Assembly: GCF_037997115.1 (NCBI RefSeq) | Contig: NZ_CP150484.1 | Location: 1,064,989-1,105,625 of the forward strand | Source of the DNA: Amycolatopsis coloradensis | GTDB taxonomy: Bacteria; Actinomycetota; Actinomycetes; Mycobacteriales; Pseudonocardiaceae | DNA: 40,637 nt | Direction of reading: 5' to 3' | Program-made: the position numbers and the translations under genes | Shown: piece by piece, positions 9,022 through 17,337 of the stretch | Position numbering within the stretch: the stretch's first letter is position 1 | Layout of the letters: each line of letters begins with the position of its first letter | Notes under the pieces: model-generated | The model's database searches: none | What the model was told of the DNA's origin: nothing | The model's input: only the letters and a program-made list of their open reading frames with translations

Positions 9022-10016
9022 TTTCGTTCCTCCCAGGGGATGTTCGCTTGAACCAAGCCTGCATCCTCAACCTGGGTTGAGTTCAACTGACGAGCCGCCG
9101 CGGCGTTGTACGCGGCGCGAAGCTCTTCGGCGACCTTCTCGGGCTCAGTCCGGAGACGGCTGGGCAGGGGCTGCAGCACAGCGATCCCTGCTGCGGCATA
9201 CCTGGCGTTCCTGTCCAAAGTCTTCGCATAGGCCTCCTTCGCGAAGTGGAAGTCGTAGGAGTCGATCTCCCAGGCGAGGTCGACTTCCTTGAAGTAGCCG
9301 TCGGGCGTCGCGATGTACTCACCGCTTCCGTCCCTGAGCGGCTGGTTCCAGATCGGTTCTGGCAGCCCGGAGAGCCGCCATACGTTCATCGCGTCGATTT
9401 CGGCGACCGACCGGGCACCGGCGACTACGTCACGCAATACCTCGCGAGGCAACGCACTACCTCGGTCACTGCCCGCGTCCAACTCTCGGATGAGGACTTC
9501 GGGATTCAGCCGTCCTCGCTGGACGGCCTCCGTCAGCAGCGCCCCGATCGGGTCGCGCGCCGTGAACCTGCGACATGCGTCGAGAACGGCCCTGCCGAGC
9601 GGTGCCACGTGCACACCGTTCACGGTGACCGGCCGCGGCATCCGCGTTGTCCGCTCCACGACCACGAATCCGGAACTGCTGATCCGGCGAGACGCGGGCA
9701 CCAGCAGGTGGACTCGCTCAGTGTCGCCTCTCGGACCTCGCAAACCCTGAAGGAGACAGGCCTGTAGCCCGGTGACGATCGCTTCCGGCCCTCCGTAGAG
9801 AAGAGCGCCTTCGATCACCTGCCGTCGAGTCGGCCGTCCAGGACCGAGCAAAACCACCCCTGGGAGCAACCGTTGCCACGGGCCTCCCGCCAGACAACGC
9901 CGGTGGCAAGTCCTCTTCGAGACACCGAACGCCACAAGCCGCGCGACGGTGATCACCCCGTCGCGGCTCAGCTTGTAAAGGGCCTCGTGATCGCGAGCCC
10001 ATGCACCGGATCGCAC
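9018..10016 (-). CDS. AbiEi-N-like winged-helix protein with DUF559/Vsr-like C-terminal domain
   Basis: A 332-residue protein of a type widespread in actinobacteria. The N-terminus (about 10-60: LYKLSRDGVITVARLVAFGVS) resembles the AbiEi-type antitoxin winged helix. The C-terminal 110 residues resemble the DUF559/very-short-patch-repair nuclease fold: PDGYFKEVDLAWEIDS supplies acidic residues, followed by LDRNARYAAAGIAVLQ. The function is unknown; neither antitoxin nor nuclease activity is shown, and no AbiEii-type toxin is adjacent. I prefer the GTG at 10016, which has AGGA at 8-nt spacing, over a TTG two codons earlier. It is the first gene of a three-gene unit, and its stop overlaps the start of the phosphotransferase-like gene by 4 nt. 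Confidence 0.75.
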   Translation of the reverse strand: MRSGAWARDHEALYKLSRDGVITVARLVAFGVSKRTCHRRCLAGGPWQRLLPGVVLLGPGRPTRRQVIEGALLYGGPEAIVTGLQACLLQGLRGPRGDTERVHLLVPASRRISSSGFVVVERTTRMPRPVTVNGVHVAPLGRAVLDACRRFTARDPIGALLTEAVQRGRLNPEVLIRELDAGSDRGSALPREVLRDVVAGARSVAEIDAMNVWRLSGLPEPIWNQPLRDGSGEYIATPDGYFKEVDLAWEIDSYDFHFAKEAYAKTLDRNARYAAAGIAVLQPLPSRLRTEPEKVAEELRAAYNAAAARQLNSTQVEDAGLVQANIPWEERK

Positions 10017-10069
10017 ACACAAGATCCTCGACGGCGCTGACTACCGCCGTCAGCACCGATTTCGCTCCC

Positions 10070-10106
10070 TGTGGACAACTCGCCACATCAGCCCCACTGT
10101 GGATAA
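10070..10106. promoter_or_regulatory. pair of consensus DnaA boxes
   Basis: TGTGGACAA at 10070-10078 is the complement of TTGTCCACA, the high-GC actinobacterial DnaA box. TGTGGATAA at 10098-10106 is the complement of TTATCCACA, the classical box. Both sit in the same orientation 28 bp apart within a 13-nt repeat (CTGTGGAYAACTC), upstream of the DUF559-like gene. Whether DnaA binds here is unknown; no AT-rich unwinding region is seen, so this is not an origin. Confidence 0.4.
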
Positions 10107-10115
10107 CTCAGACAC

Positions 10116-10168
10116 GCGCCCAATGTGGCATTGGGGACGCTGAGTGTCCCCAATGCCACATTGGGCGC
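10116..10168 (-). terminator. long nested-palindrome hairpin after the M1 peptidase gene
   Basis: A perfect 23-bp inverted repeat (arms 10116-10138 and 10146-10168, 7-nt loop) lies 12 nt after the M1 peptidase stop on the minus strand. Each arm is itself a small palindrome of CCCAATG and CATTGGG, so four half-units are present and a cruciform or alternative folds are possible. There is no U-tract. It probably ends transcription of the peptidase unit. Confidence 0.6.
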
Positions 10169-10180
10169 ATCAAGGAACCT

Positions 10181-11512
10181 TCAGGGAAGCGGAGGCAGCG
10201 CAGGAGCGTCCAGCCAGGCCCCGAAGAAAGCGGCAAGAGAGCGCCCAGCGAACCGTTCGGCCAGCGCCACGAAACCGGCGGTGGTCACCAAACCGTGCCG
10301 GTTCTCCGTCGCCCAAGCTTTCACCAGCGGGAAGAAAACCTCGTCACCGACCGTGCAACGCAAGGCGTGCAACAGAAGCCCGCCGCGTTTGTACACGCGC
10401 TCGTCGAACATCCGCGCCACCCCGGGGTCGGCGAGACGCAGATCCGCGGGTTTCGCCTTCATCCGGGCGTGCCAGGTCTTCGCCCACGCGTGCGCGCTCT
10501 GCCCGCCGGATTCCTCGGACCAGAGCCATTCCGCGTACGTCGCGAAGCCTTCGTTCAGCCAGATGTGCCGCCAGTCGGCGACGGTCAGGCTGTTGCCGAA
10601 CCATTGGTGCGCCAGTTCGTGCACGACGAGCCGTTCGTGTGTGCGCCGACCGTCGACGTGGTTGGCGCCGAAGATCGACATGCCCTGCGCTTCGATCGGG
10701 TCGTCGAGGTCGTCGTCGGTGACGACGATGACGTACTCGCCGAACGGGTAGGGCCCGAACAAGCGCTGCAGTGACTCCATGATCCGGCCCTGGCGCCCGA
10801 AATCGCGGGTGAAGGCCCGGCGCAGGCGCGGCGGCACGGCGGCCCGTTGCGGAACGCCGCCGGAGACCAGCACGATGTCGTCGTACCGTCCGATTTGGAC
10901 ACTCATCAGGTACGTCGGAGTCGGCTCCGGCCGTTCGAAGACCCACTGGGTCGTGCTCGCGCGCGTGTACCGCGAGACGAGATTTCCGGTGACGGCCACG
11001 AGATACGGCGACGAAGTCGTCAGCGCGACACGGTAGGACGCCTTGTCCGCCGGGTGGTCGTTGCACGGGAACCACGACGGCGCCCCGACCGGCTGGCTCG
11101 CGACTAGCGAGCCGTCGGTCAGTTCGTCCCAGCCGATGTCGCCCCACAGCCCGGGAAGCGGCCGCGGGTTGCCGACGTAGTGGACCTCGACCACGAACTC
11201 GCTGCCGAGCGCCAGCGACTTCGACGGCTTCACCTGCAGCTTGTGCGCGCGCCGCAGGTACTTGGCCGGTTTCCCGTCGACCAGCACGCGGTTGACCCGG
11301 AAATCACCGAAGTCGAGCGTGAACCGCGACAGCGCCTGCGTCGCCTCCGCGGTGATGGCCGCGGAGGCCGACAGCCGGTTGGGACCGATCTTGTAGTCCA
11401 GCTCCAGGTCGTAGTGCCGGACCCGGTAACCGCCGTTACCGTGACGGGGCAGATAGGAGTCGCCGGAGGTGTCCGCGCCGGGCGAGGGCTGCGCGGAGGC
11501 CTTCGAAATCAC
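10181..11512 (-). CDS. M1-family zinc metallopeptidase (aminopeptidase-like)
   Basis: A protein of 443 residues from the GTG at 11512; a TTG at 11578 would give 465. The gluzincin zinc site is HELAHQWFGNSLTVADWRHI followed by LNEGFATYAEW (HEXXH-18-E; from the TTG start, H320, H324 and E343). The exopeptidase motif GAMEN is replaced by EAQGM. The N-terminal beta-domain and catalytic domain are present, but the long C-terminal helical domain of classical aminopeptidase N is absent. No signal peptide or membrane helix is visible. The start is uncertain because neither codon has a strong ribosome site. It is on the same strand as, and 192 nt downstream of, the poly-amino-acid-synthetase-like gene. 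The epsilon-poly-lysine-degrading enzyme of Streptomyces albulus is a zinc aminopeptidase, so polymer trimming is a plausible role (inference). Confidence 0.88.
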   Translation of the reverse strand: MISKASAQPSPGADTSGDSYLPRHGNGGYRVRHYDLELDYKIGPNRLSASAAITAEATQALSRFTLDFGDFRVNRVLVDGKPAKYLRRAHKLQVKPSKSLALGSEFVVEVHYVGNPRPLPGLWGDIGWDELTDGSLVASQPVGAPSWFPCNDHPADKASYRVALTTSSPYLVAVTGNLVSRYTRASTTQWVFERPEPTPTYLMSVQIGRYDDIVLVSGGVPQRAAVPPRLRRAFTRDFGRQGRIMESLQRLFGPYPFGEYVIVVTDDDLDDPIEAQGMSIFGANHVDGRRTHERLVVHELAHQWFGNSLTVADWRHIWLNEGFATYAEWLWSEESGGQSAHAWAKTWHARMKAKPADLRLADPGVARMFDERVYKRGGLLLHALRCTVGDEVFFPLVKAWATENRHGLVTTAGFVALAERFAGRSLAAFFGAWLDAPALPPLP

Positions 11513-11704
11513 CCGCGAAAGACCCCGCTTCCCATGATGTCTGTCAGTGAACCCGCGATCGACGTCTGCAGGGCGCAACCTGGCAGAAGCGCGTCACGGT
11601 GAGCGGACAAGGCGCCCTGCCACCGCGATAGCGGGGCCTTCGGCCGGGGCGGGTTCACTCGTACGGTCACCATTTCGAACACACCTCAGCTCCGCCACCA
11701 GTCC

Positions 11705-14700
11705 CTACTTGGTCCAGGCCGAGATGGGATTCCCCAGCCAGCGAGAATCGGCGGGAACCGCGTCGCCCCGGGTCACCAAAGAGCCCGGTCCGACCGTCGT
11801 CCGCGCGCCGATGCTCGCGCCAGGCAGCACGATACCGTGCGGCCCGAGCGTCGCTCCCTCGTCCAGGGTCACCGGCGACATCGTCATGATCCGGTCGTGG
11901 AACAGGTGCGTCTGCACGACGCAGCCGCGGTTGATCGTCGCGCCGTCGCCGAGGCTCACCAGGTCCGACTCGGGCAGCCAGTACGTCTCCAGCCACACGC
12001 CGCGGCCGATCTTGACGCCCATGGTCCGCAGCCACGCCGGAAGCAGCGGCGTGCCACCGAGGGAGCCGATCAGCCACGGCACGGCGAGCGCCTCGACGAA
12101 GGTGTCGGCGAGTTCGTTGCGCCAGACGAACGAGCTCCACAGGGGATGGTCGACCGCGCGGAACCGGCCGACGAGCAGCCATTTCATCGCGGTGGCGGTC
12201 AACGCGGCGACGGCACCGGCGGCGAGTAGCAGCGGCCCCCCGAGCAGCACCGCGACCAGGAAGCCGTACGACGCCGCCAGCGCGAAGATGCCGGCGGCCA
12301 CCAGCACGGTCAAGGCGACACCGCACATCACCGGCACGATGCGGCACAGTTCGACGAGCGCACGCGCCGCCTTCAGCCGCAGCGGCGGTGTGTACGTGCG
12401 GCTCGTGTCGGCCTCGCCGACCGACCGGCGGACCGGCAGCGGCGGCATCCCGAGGTACGACGAGCCCTTCTTCGCCTTGAGCGGGGCCGACGACAGCACA
12501 CCGACCAGACCGCGTTTCGGCACCGAACGTCCCGGCGCGGCCATCCCCGAGTTGCCGAGGAACGCCTGCTTGCCGATCCGCGCCGGCGCGACGTGCAGCC
12601 AGCCGTGGCCGAGTTCGTAGGTGGCGACCATGGTGTCGTCCGCGAGGAACGCGCCACTGTCCACCTGGGTCATCTTCGGCAGTGCGAGGACGGTGGACGC
12701 CTCGACGTTGCGGCCGACCTTCGCCCCGAGCATCCGGAGCCACACCGGGGTGAACAGGCTGGCGTACAACGGGAACAGCCCTTCCCGCGCCATGCCCATC
12801 AGCCGCTCGGTCGCCCAGACCTGCCACGCGACGCGTCCGTGCACGGGGTGGTAACCCTCGACCATGCCGATGCTCAGCGAACGGACGCCGACGAGCACGA
12901 GCAGGGCGTAGGACAGGAAGTACGCGATGGTCGCGAGCGGCGTGAACAGCAGCGCCTGCCCGAGGGCGGCGCCGAGCGAAGCCGTCCCCGCGATCGCGTA
13001 GCCGAGCACCGCGACCGCCGGAAGCGCGGCGACAGCGGGCAGAAGACCGAGAGCGACCGAGGTCGCGCCGTAGACCGAAGCCCAGAACCGCGAGCGCGGC
13101 GGGCGGCTCGACGGCCACTTCAGCGAATCCTTCGTGGCACGGGCGGCGGGGGCACCGGCCCAGCGCTGCCCGGCGGGCACGTTGCCGCGGACGGTCGACC
13201 CGGCCGCGATCTCCGCGCCCTTGCCGATCCGGGCGCCGGGGAACAGCGTGCTGCGCGCGCCGATCCGCGCGTCGGCGCCGATCCGGATCTTGCCGATGTG
13301 CACGAGATCGCCGTCCACCCAGTGCCCGGTCAGGTCGACCTCGGGTTCGATGGCGGCACCGCGGCCGAGTTTCAGCAGGCCGGTGACCGGCGGCGGGGAA
13401 TGCAGGTCGACGTCCTTGGCGATCCGCGCGCCGAGGGCCTTGGCGTACGTCGTCATCCAGGAAGCGCCCGCGACACTGTCCGCGCCGCTGAATTCGGCGA
13501 GCTTCTCGGCGGTCCACAGTCGCAAGTGGACACTCCCACCGCGCGGGTAGCTGCCGGGACGGACTCCGCGCAGCAGCAGCCGCGAGCCGGTCGCCGAGAT
13601 CGCGATCCTCCCGGCCGGGCTGAACAGCACGATCCACGCGGCCGCGATCCACGCCCAGTTCAGCGTCGGTGCCCAGGCGAAACCGGCCAGCGACAGCACG
13701 TTCGACAGCGTCGCCGCGATGGTCGTCCAGCGTAGGCCGACCAGGCCCATCAGCGGGATCATCAGCAGCGACTGGATGACGCCCGTCTTGCGCGGGGTGG
13801 GCGCGATGTCACGACGTTCGGTCTTCTCGCCGCTCAGTGCGTCCAGCAGCGACGCGAGCGCGCCCAGCTTCGGGTTGGCGTAGATGTCGCTCACCGACAC
13901 CTGCGGGTGCCGGGTACGGATCCGCGCGATCAGCTGCGCGGCGGTCAGGCTTCCGCCGCCGTTGGTGAAGAAGTCGGCCTTCGGGCTGTCGACCGAGACG
14001 CCCAGGATCTCCGCCCAGCCTTCGGCGAGCCAGCTCTCCGTCGGGGACAGCCCGGATTTCGCTGCATCCACAGTGGACAGCGGCCAGGGCAGCGCGTTGC
14101 GGTCGACCTTGCCGGAGGTACGCGTCGGCAGACCGTCGATCAGGGCCAGCAGCGGGACGAGCGCGGCGGGCAGCTGCTCACGCAGCCGGGTCGCCGCCTC
14201 GTCGTGGTCGAACTCGACTCCTTCGGCGGGCACGACGTACCCGACGAGCACCTGGTTTCCCGCCTTGGTGCGGCGGACCGCGGCAGCGGCGCCCTGCACG
14301 CCGGGGAGCGCCTGGAGTGCGGCGTCGACCTCGCCGAGTTCGATCCGGCGGCCGCCGAGTTTGACCTGCTCGTCGAGACGGCCGAGGAACAGCAGCCCCT
14401 CGGCTTCGGCGCGGACCATGTCACCACTCCGGTACGCGCGACGCCAGCCCAGCGAGGGCAGGGGCGCGAACTTTTCGGCGTCCTTCTCCGGGTCCAGGTA
14501 ACGGGCCAGGCCGACGCCGCCGATGACCAGTTCGCCGGTCTCTCCCATCGCGACCGGCTCGCCCGCCTCGTTGACGACGGCGAGCTGCCAGCCCACCAGC
14601 GGCAGGCCGATCCGGACCGGTCCCTCGCCGGTCATCTGCGCGGCGCAGGCGACGACGGTGGCCTCGGTCGGGCCGTAGGTGTTCCAGACTTCGCGGCCTT

Positions 14701-15607
14701 CGACGGCGACGCGCTCGGCCAGTTCGGGCGGGCAGGCCTCGCCGCCGAAGATCAGCAGGCGGACGTCCTCGAGCGCGTCGGCGGGCCACAGCGCGGCCAG
14801 CGTCGGCACGGTCGAGACGACGGTGATGCCCTGCGCGACCAGCCACGGGCCGAGGTCGACGCCGGTCCGCACGAGCGAACGCGGCGCCGGGACCAGGCAG
14901 GCGCCGTGGCGCCAGGCGAGCCACATCTCTTCGCACGACGCGTCGAACGCGACCGACAGGCCGGCGAGCACGCGGTCACCGGGGCCGATCGGCTCCTCGG
15001 TGAGGAACAACTGCGCCTCGGCGTCGACGAAGGCGGCGGCCGAGGCGTGCGAGACGGCGACACCCTTCGGCTTCCCGGTCGAGCCGGAGGTGAAGATGAT
15101 CCAAGCGTCGTCGGCCGGTGCGGGAGTGCCCTCGACCCCACCGGGCGAGCCGAGCACGGTGATCGCGCCGCCATCGGAGACGACGGCGGCGACATCGGCC
15201 TCACCGAAGACCAGTTCCGCGCGCTCGTCCGGGTCGTCCGCGTCGACCGGCACGTAGGCGGCGCCGACGGACAGGATGGCGAGGATCGCGACGTAGAGCT
15301 CCGCGGTGCCGGAAGAGATCCGGACGCCCACCCGGTCGCCGACGCCGACACCGTTGGCGGTCAGCTTGCGGCCGTAGGCGTCGATCTCCTCGACGAGCTT
15401 GCGGTAGGACAACGTGGTCTCGCCGTCGTCGATCGCGCCCGCGTTGGGGTGGCGGGCGGCGGTCTCGGCGAGGATGTCGAGCAGGGTGCGCTCACCGGCT
15501 CCGAGGCCGGACCAGAACAGGGCCCGGTCGGCGACGGGGGCGGGCGAGGGAGCGACGGTGACGTCGGCGACACAGGCGATCGGCCGGGAATCTGCGGTCA
15601 GTGTCAT
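11705..15607 (-). CDS. Pls-type single-module membrane NRPS (epsilon-poly-lysine-synthetase-like)
   Basis: A protein of 1300 residues from the ATG at 15607, or 1318 from a GTG at 15661, about the length of S. albulus Pls. Order (numbering from the GTG): adenylation domain 45-520 (FTSGSTGKPKGV, NTYGPTEAT, RSGD, SGKVDR); carrier domain with DFFTNGGGSL (Ser571 for phosphopantetheine). Six likely membrane helices follow in pairs (about 632-682, 866-925, 1106-1158), alternating with three left-handed hexapeptide-repeat domains (about 700-845, 945-1080, 1165-1315). This A-T-(TM-C)x3 plan is the Pls family signature. There is no HHxxxDG condensation domain and no thioesterase. A hand alignment to GrsA gives the specificity code D-A-E-S-I-G-T-V-V-K, close to the published lysine code (DAESIGSVCK). 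A basic amino-acid homopolymer is the likely product. The ribosome site is weak for both starts. Confidence 0.88.
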   Translation of the reverse strand: MTLTADSRPIACVADVTVAPSPAPVADRALFWSGLGAGERTLLDILAETAARHPNAGAIDDGETTLSYRKLVEEIDAYGRKLTANGVGVGDRVGVRISSGTAELYVAILAILSVGAAYVPVDADDPDERAELVFGEADVAAVVSDGGAITVLGSPGGVEGTPAPADDAWIIFTSGSTGKPKGVAVSHASAAAFVDAEAQLFLTEEPIGPGDRVLAGLSVAFDASCEEMWLAWRHGACLVPAPRSLVRTGVDLGPWLVAQGITVVSTVPTLAALWPADALEDVRLLIFGGEACPPELAERVAVEGREVWNTYGPTEATVVACAAQMTGEGPVRIGLPLVGWQLAVVNEAGEPVAMGETGELVIGGVGLARYLDPEKDAEKFAPLPSLGWRRAYRSGDMVRAEAEGLLFLGRLDEQVKLGGRRIELGEVDAALQALPGVQGAAAAVRRTKAGNQVLVGYVVPAEGVEFDHDEAATRLREQLPAALVPLLALIDGLPTRTSGKVDRNALPWPLSTVDAAKSGLSPTESWLAEGWAEILGVSVDSPKADFFTNGGGSLTAAQLIARIRTRHPQVSVSDIYANPKLGALASLLDALSGEKTERRDIAPTPRKTGVIQSLLMIPLMGLVGLRWTTIAATLSNVLSLAGFAWAPTLNWAWIAAAWIVLFSPAGRIAISATGSRLLLRGVRPGSYPRGGSVHLRLWTAEKLAEFSGADSVAGASWMTTYAKALGARIAKDVDLHSPPPVTGLLKLGRGAAIEPEVDLTGHWVDGDLVHIGKIRIGADARIGARSTLFPGARIGKGAEIAAGSTVRGNVPAGQRWAGAPAARATKDSLKWPSSRPPRSRFWASVYGATSVALGLLPAVAALPAVAVLGYAIAGTASLGAALGQALLFTPLATIAYFLSYALLVLVGVRSLSIGMVEGYHPVHGRVAWQVWATERLMGMAREGLFPLYASLFTPVWLRMLGAKVGRNVEASTVLALPKMTQVDSGAFLADDTMVATYELGHGWLHVAPARIGKQAFLGNSGMAAPGRSVPKRGLVGVLSSAPLKAKKGSSYLGMPPLPVRRSVGEADTSRTYTPPLRLKAARALVELCRIVPVMCGVALTVLVAAGIFALAASYGFLVAVLLGGPLLLAAGAVAALTATAMKWLLVGRFRAVDHPLWSSFVWRNELADTFVEALAVPWLIGSLGGTPLLPAWLRTMGVKIGRGVWLETYWLPESDLVSLGDGATINRGCVVQTHLFHDRIMTMSPVTLDEGATLGPHGIVLPGASIGARTTVGPGSLVTRGDAVPADSRWLGNPISAWTK

Positions 15608-15676
15608 CGGGCGGTCACCACGGGCAGGACGGAACCATGGGCGCTCAAGCCCATCACACACCTTTCGCGAAGTGCG

Positions 15677-15701
15677 TCATTCGGGCTCGCTCTCCGAATG
15701 A
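15677..15701 (-). promoter_or_regulatory. inverted repeat upstream of the Pls-like gene
   Basis: A perfect 8-bp inverted repeat, TCATTCGG-N9-CCGAATGA, lies about 70-95 nt before the ATG at 15607 and just upstream of the alternative GTG at 15661. Position and symmetry fit a repressor site or a leader hairpin. No regulator gene is adjacent. Confidence 0.35.
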
Positions 15702-15719
15702 GGCGCCCGCTAGCAGACC

Positions 15720-15741
15720 GTTCACTTTACCGCAGGTGAAC
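15720..15741 (-). promoter_or_regulatory. GTTCAC-N10-GTGAAC inverted repeat upstream of the Pls-like gene
   Basis: A perfect 6-bp inverted repeat with a 10-nt spacer. On the minus strand TAAAGT, a weak -10-like box, falls in the spacer region. The same half-sites, fused without a spacer, occur at the start of the KhtT-like gene (19872-19883). Confidence 0.3.
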
Positions 15742-15851
15742 GGCATATCTCGGGAGGGTCTCGGCAGAGTGTCGCAACTCACCGGTGGACACGCCGAAAC
15801 CGAGGTCATCGGCGTGCCCACCCAGTGAAATATTCACCTACATCGTGAGAA

Positions 15852-17333
15852 TCAGCGTGCTTTCGGTTTACCCGCTGATTTTCCGGCCGCTTTACCACCG
15901 GCCTTGGGCTTTTGCTTCTTTTCCCGCACCCGGACATTCACCCGGACGGGGCTGCCTTCGAAACCGAAACGCTCACGGAACTTCCGTTCGATGAACCGCC
16001 GATAGCCCGCTTCGAGGAATCCGGTGGTGAAAAGGACGAGCGTCGGCGGCCGGATGCCCGCCTGGGTCGCGAACAGCACCTTCGGCTGCTTGCCACCGCG
16101 CACCGGCGGTGGGGTCGCGGCGATGAGGTCGGCGAGCCAGCCGTTCAGCTGACCGGTGGGAACCCGCTGGTCCCAGGACTTCAGCGCGGTCCGCAGCGCG
16201 GGCGCGAGCTTGCGCACGGACCGGCCGGTGAGCGCCGAGATGTTGACCTTGTCCGCCCACGGCACCCGCACCAGGCCGCGGTCCAGTTCACGGACCATGG
16301 CGTGGCGGCGGTCCTCGTCGACGAGGTCCCACTTGTTGAAGGCGAGCACACAGGCGCGGCCGGCCTCGACGACCATCGTCAGCACCCGGAGGTCCTGCTC
16401 GGAAAGCGGCTCGGCGGCGTCCAGCAGCACGATCGCGACCTCGGCCGCGTCGATCGCGGTCTTGGTCCGCAGCGACGCGTAGTACTCCGCCCCGTTGGCC
16501 GAGTTGACCCGCTTGCGCAGGCCCGCCGTGTCGACGAACCGCCAGGTCTCGCCGTCCAGCTCGACCAGCGAGTCGACCGGGTCGACGGTGGTGCCCGCGA
16601 CCGAGTCCACGACGGACCGCTCCTCGCCGGACAGCTTGTTGAGCAGGCTCGACTTGCCCACGTTCGGCTTGCCGACCAGCGCGACCCGGCGCGGGCCGGT
16701 GGTGGCGCGGTCACCGTCGCGCGGCATCTCCGGCAGTGCCTTGACGATGGCGTCGAGCAGGTCGCCCGAGCTGCGGCCGTGCAGCGCGCTGACCGGGTAC
16801 GGCTCGCCGAGGCCGAGCGACCACAGGGACGCGGTGTCGGCGAGCAGACGGTCGTCGTCGACCTTGTTGGCGGCGAGCAGCACCGGCTTCTTCGACCGGC
16901 GCAGCACCTTGGAGACGGCCTCGTCGGTGGCCGTCGCGCCGACGCTGGCGTCGATGACCAGCAGGACCGCGTCGGCGGTGGCCATCGCCATCTCGGCCTG
17001 CGCGGCGACCGAGGCCTGGAGCCCGGTCGCGTCCGGCTCCCAGCCGCCCGTGTCCACCAGCGTGAACCGGCGGCCCGCCCAGAAGGCGTCGTAGGCGACG
17101 CGGTCCCTGGTCACGCCGGGGACGTCCTGCACGACCGCCTCGCGGCGGCCGAGGATGCGGTTGACCAGGGTCGACTTGCCCACGTTCGGCCTGCCGACGA
17201 CGGCGAGGACCGGCTGCGCGAGCTGCGCCTCCTCCTCGGCCTCGCCCGCGGCGATCTGGGCGTCGAGCGCGGTGAATTCGGATTCGTCGGACCAGGAGCC
17301 GTCGATCTCGCCGACTCCGTCTAGCTCTGTCAT
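15852..17333 (-). CDS. der: ribosome biogenesis GTPase Der (EngA)
   Basis: A 493-residue double-Era GTPase for 50S subunit assembly. The first G-domain has GRPNVGKS, the switch DTGGWE and NKVD. The second has [16 protein letters not shown] and NKWD. The C-terminal KH-like domain ends in a basic tail rich in Lys, Gly and Ala ([18 protein letters not shown]), which would suit rRNA contact. A 40-residue acidic N-terminal extension precedes the first G-domain, common in actinobacteria. The ATG at 17333 lies 4 nt after the acyltransferase stop, with an AGGA site inside that gene's end. It is the last gene of cmk-plsC-der. Confidence 0.97.
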   Translation of the reverse strand: MTELDGVGEIDGSWSDESEFTALDAQIAAGEAEEEAQLAQPVLAVVGRPNVGKSTLVNRILGRREAVVQDVPGVTRDRVAYDAFWAGRRFTLVDTGGWEPDATGLQASVAAQAEMAMATADAVLLVIDASVGATATDEAVSKVLRRSKKPVLLAANKVDDDRLLADTASLWSLGLGEPYPVSALHGRSSGDLLDAIVKALPEMPRDGDRATTGPRRVALVGKPNVGKSSLLNKLSGEERSVVDSVAGTTVDPVDSLVELDGETWRFVDTAGLRKRVNSANGAEYYASLRTKTAIDAAEVAIVLLDAAEPLSEQDLRVLTMVVEAGRACVLAFNKWDLVDEDRRHAMVRELDRGLVRVPWADKVNISALTGRSVRKLAPALRTALKSWDQRVPTGQLNGWLADLIAATPPPVRGGKQPKVLFATQAGIRPPTLVLFTTGFLEAGYRRFIERKFRERFGFEGSPVRVNVRVREKKQKPKAGGKAAGKSAGKPKAR

Positions 17334-17337
17334 GTAC

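Noticed and set aside
9018..10016. AbiE-type toxin-antitoxin or abortive infection module
   Set aside because: Only the antitoxin-like N-terminus is present; no AbiEii nucleotidyltransferase toxin is adjacent.
10070..10106. replication origin
   Set aside because: Only two DnaA boxes, no AT-rich element, and no dnaA/dnaN genes nearby.
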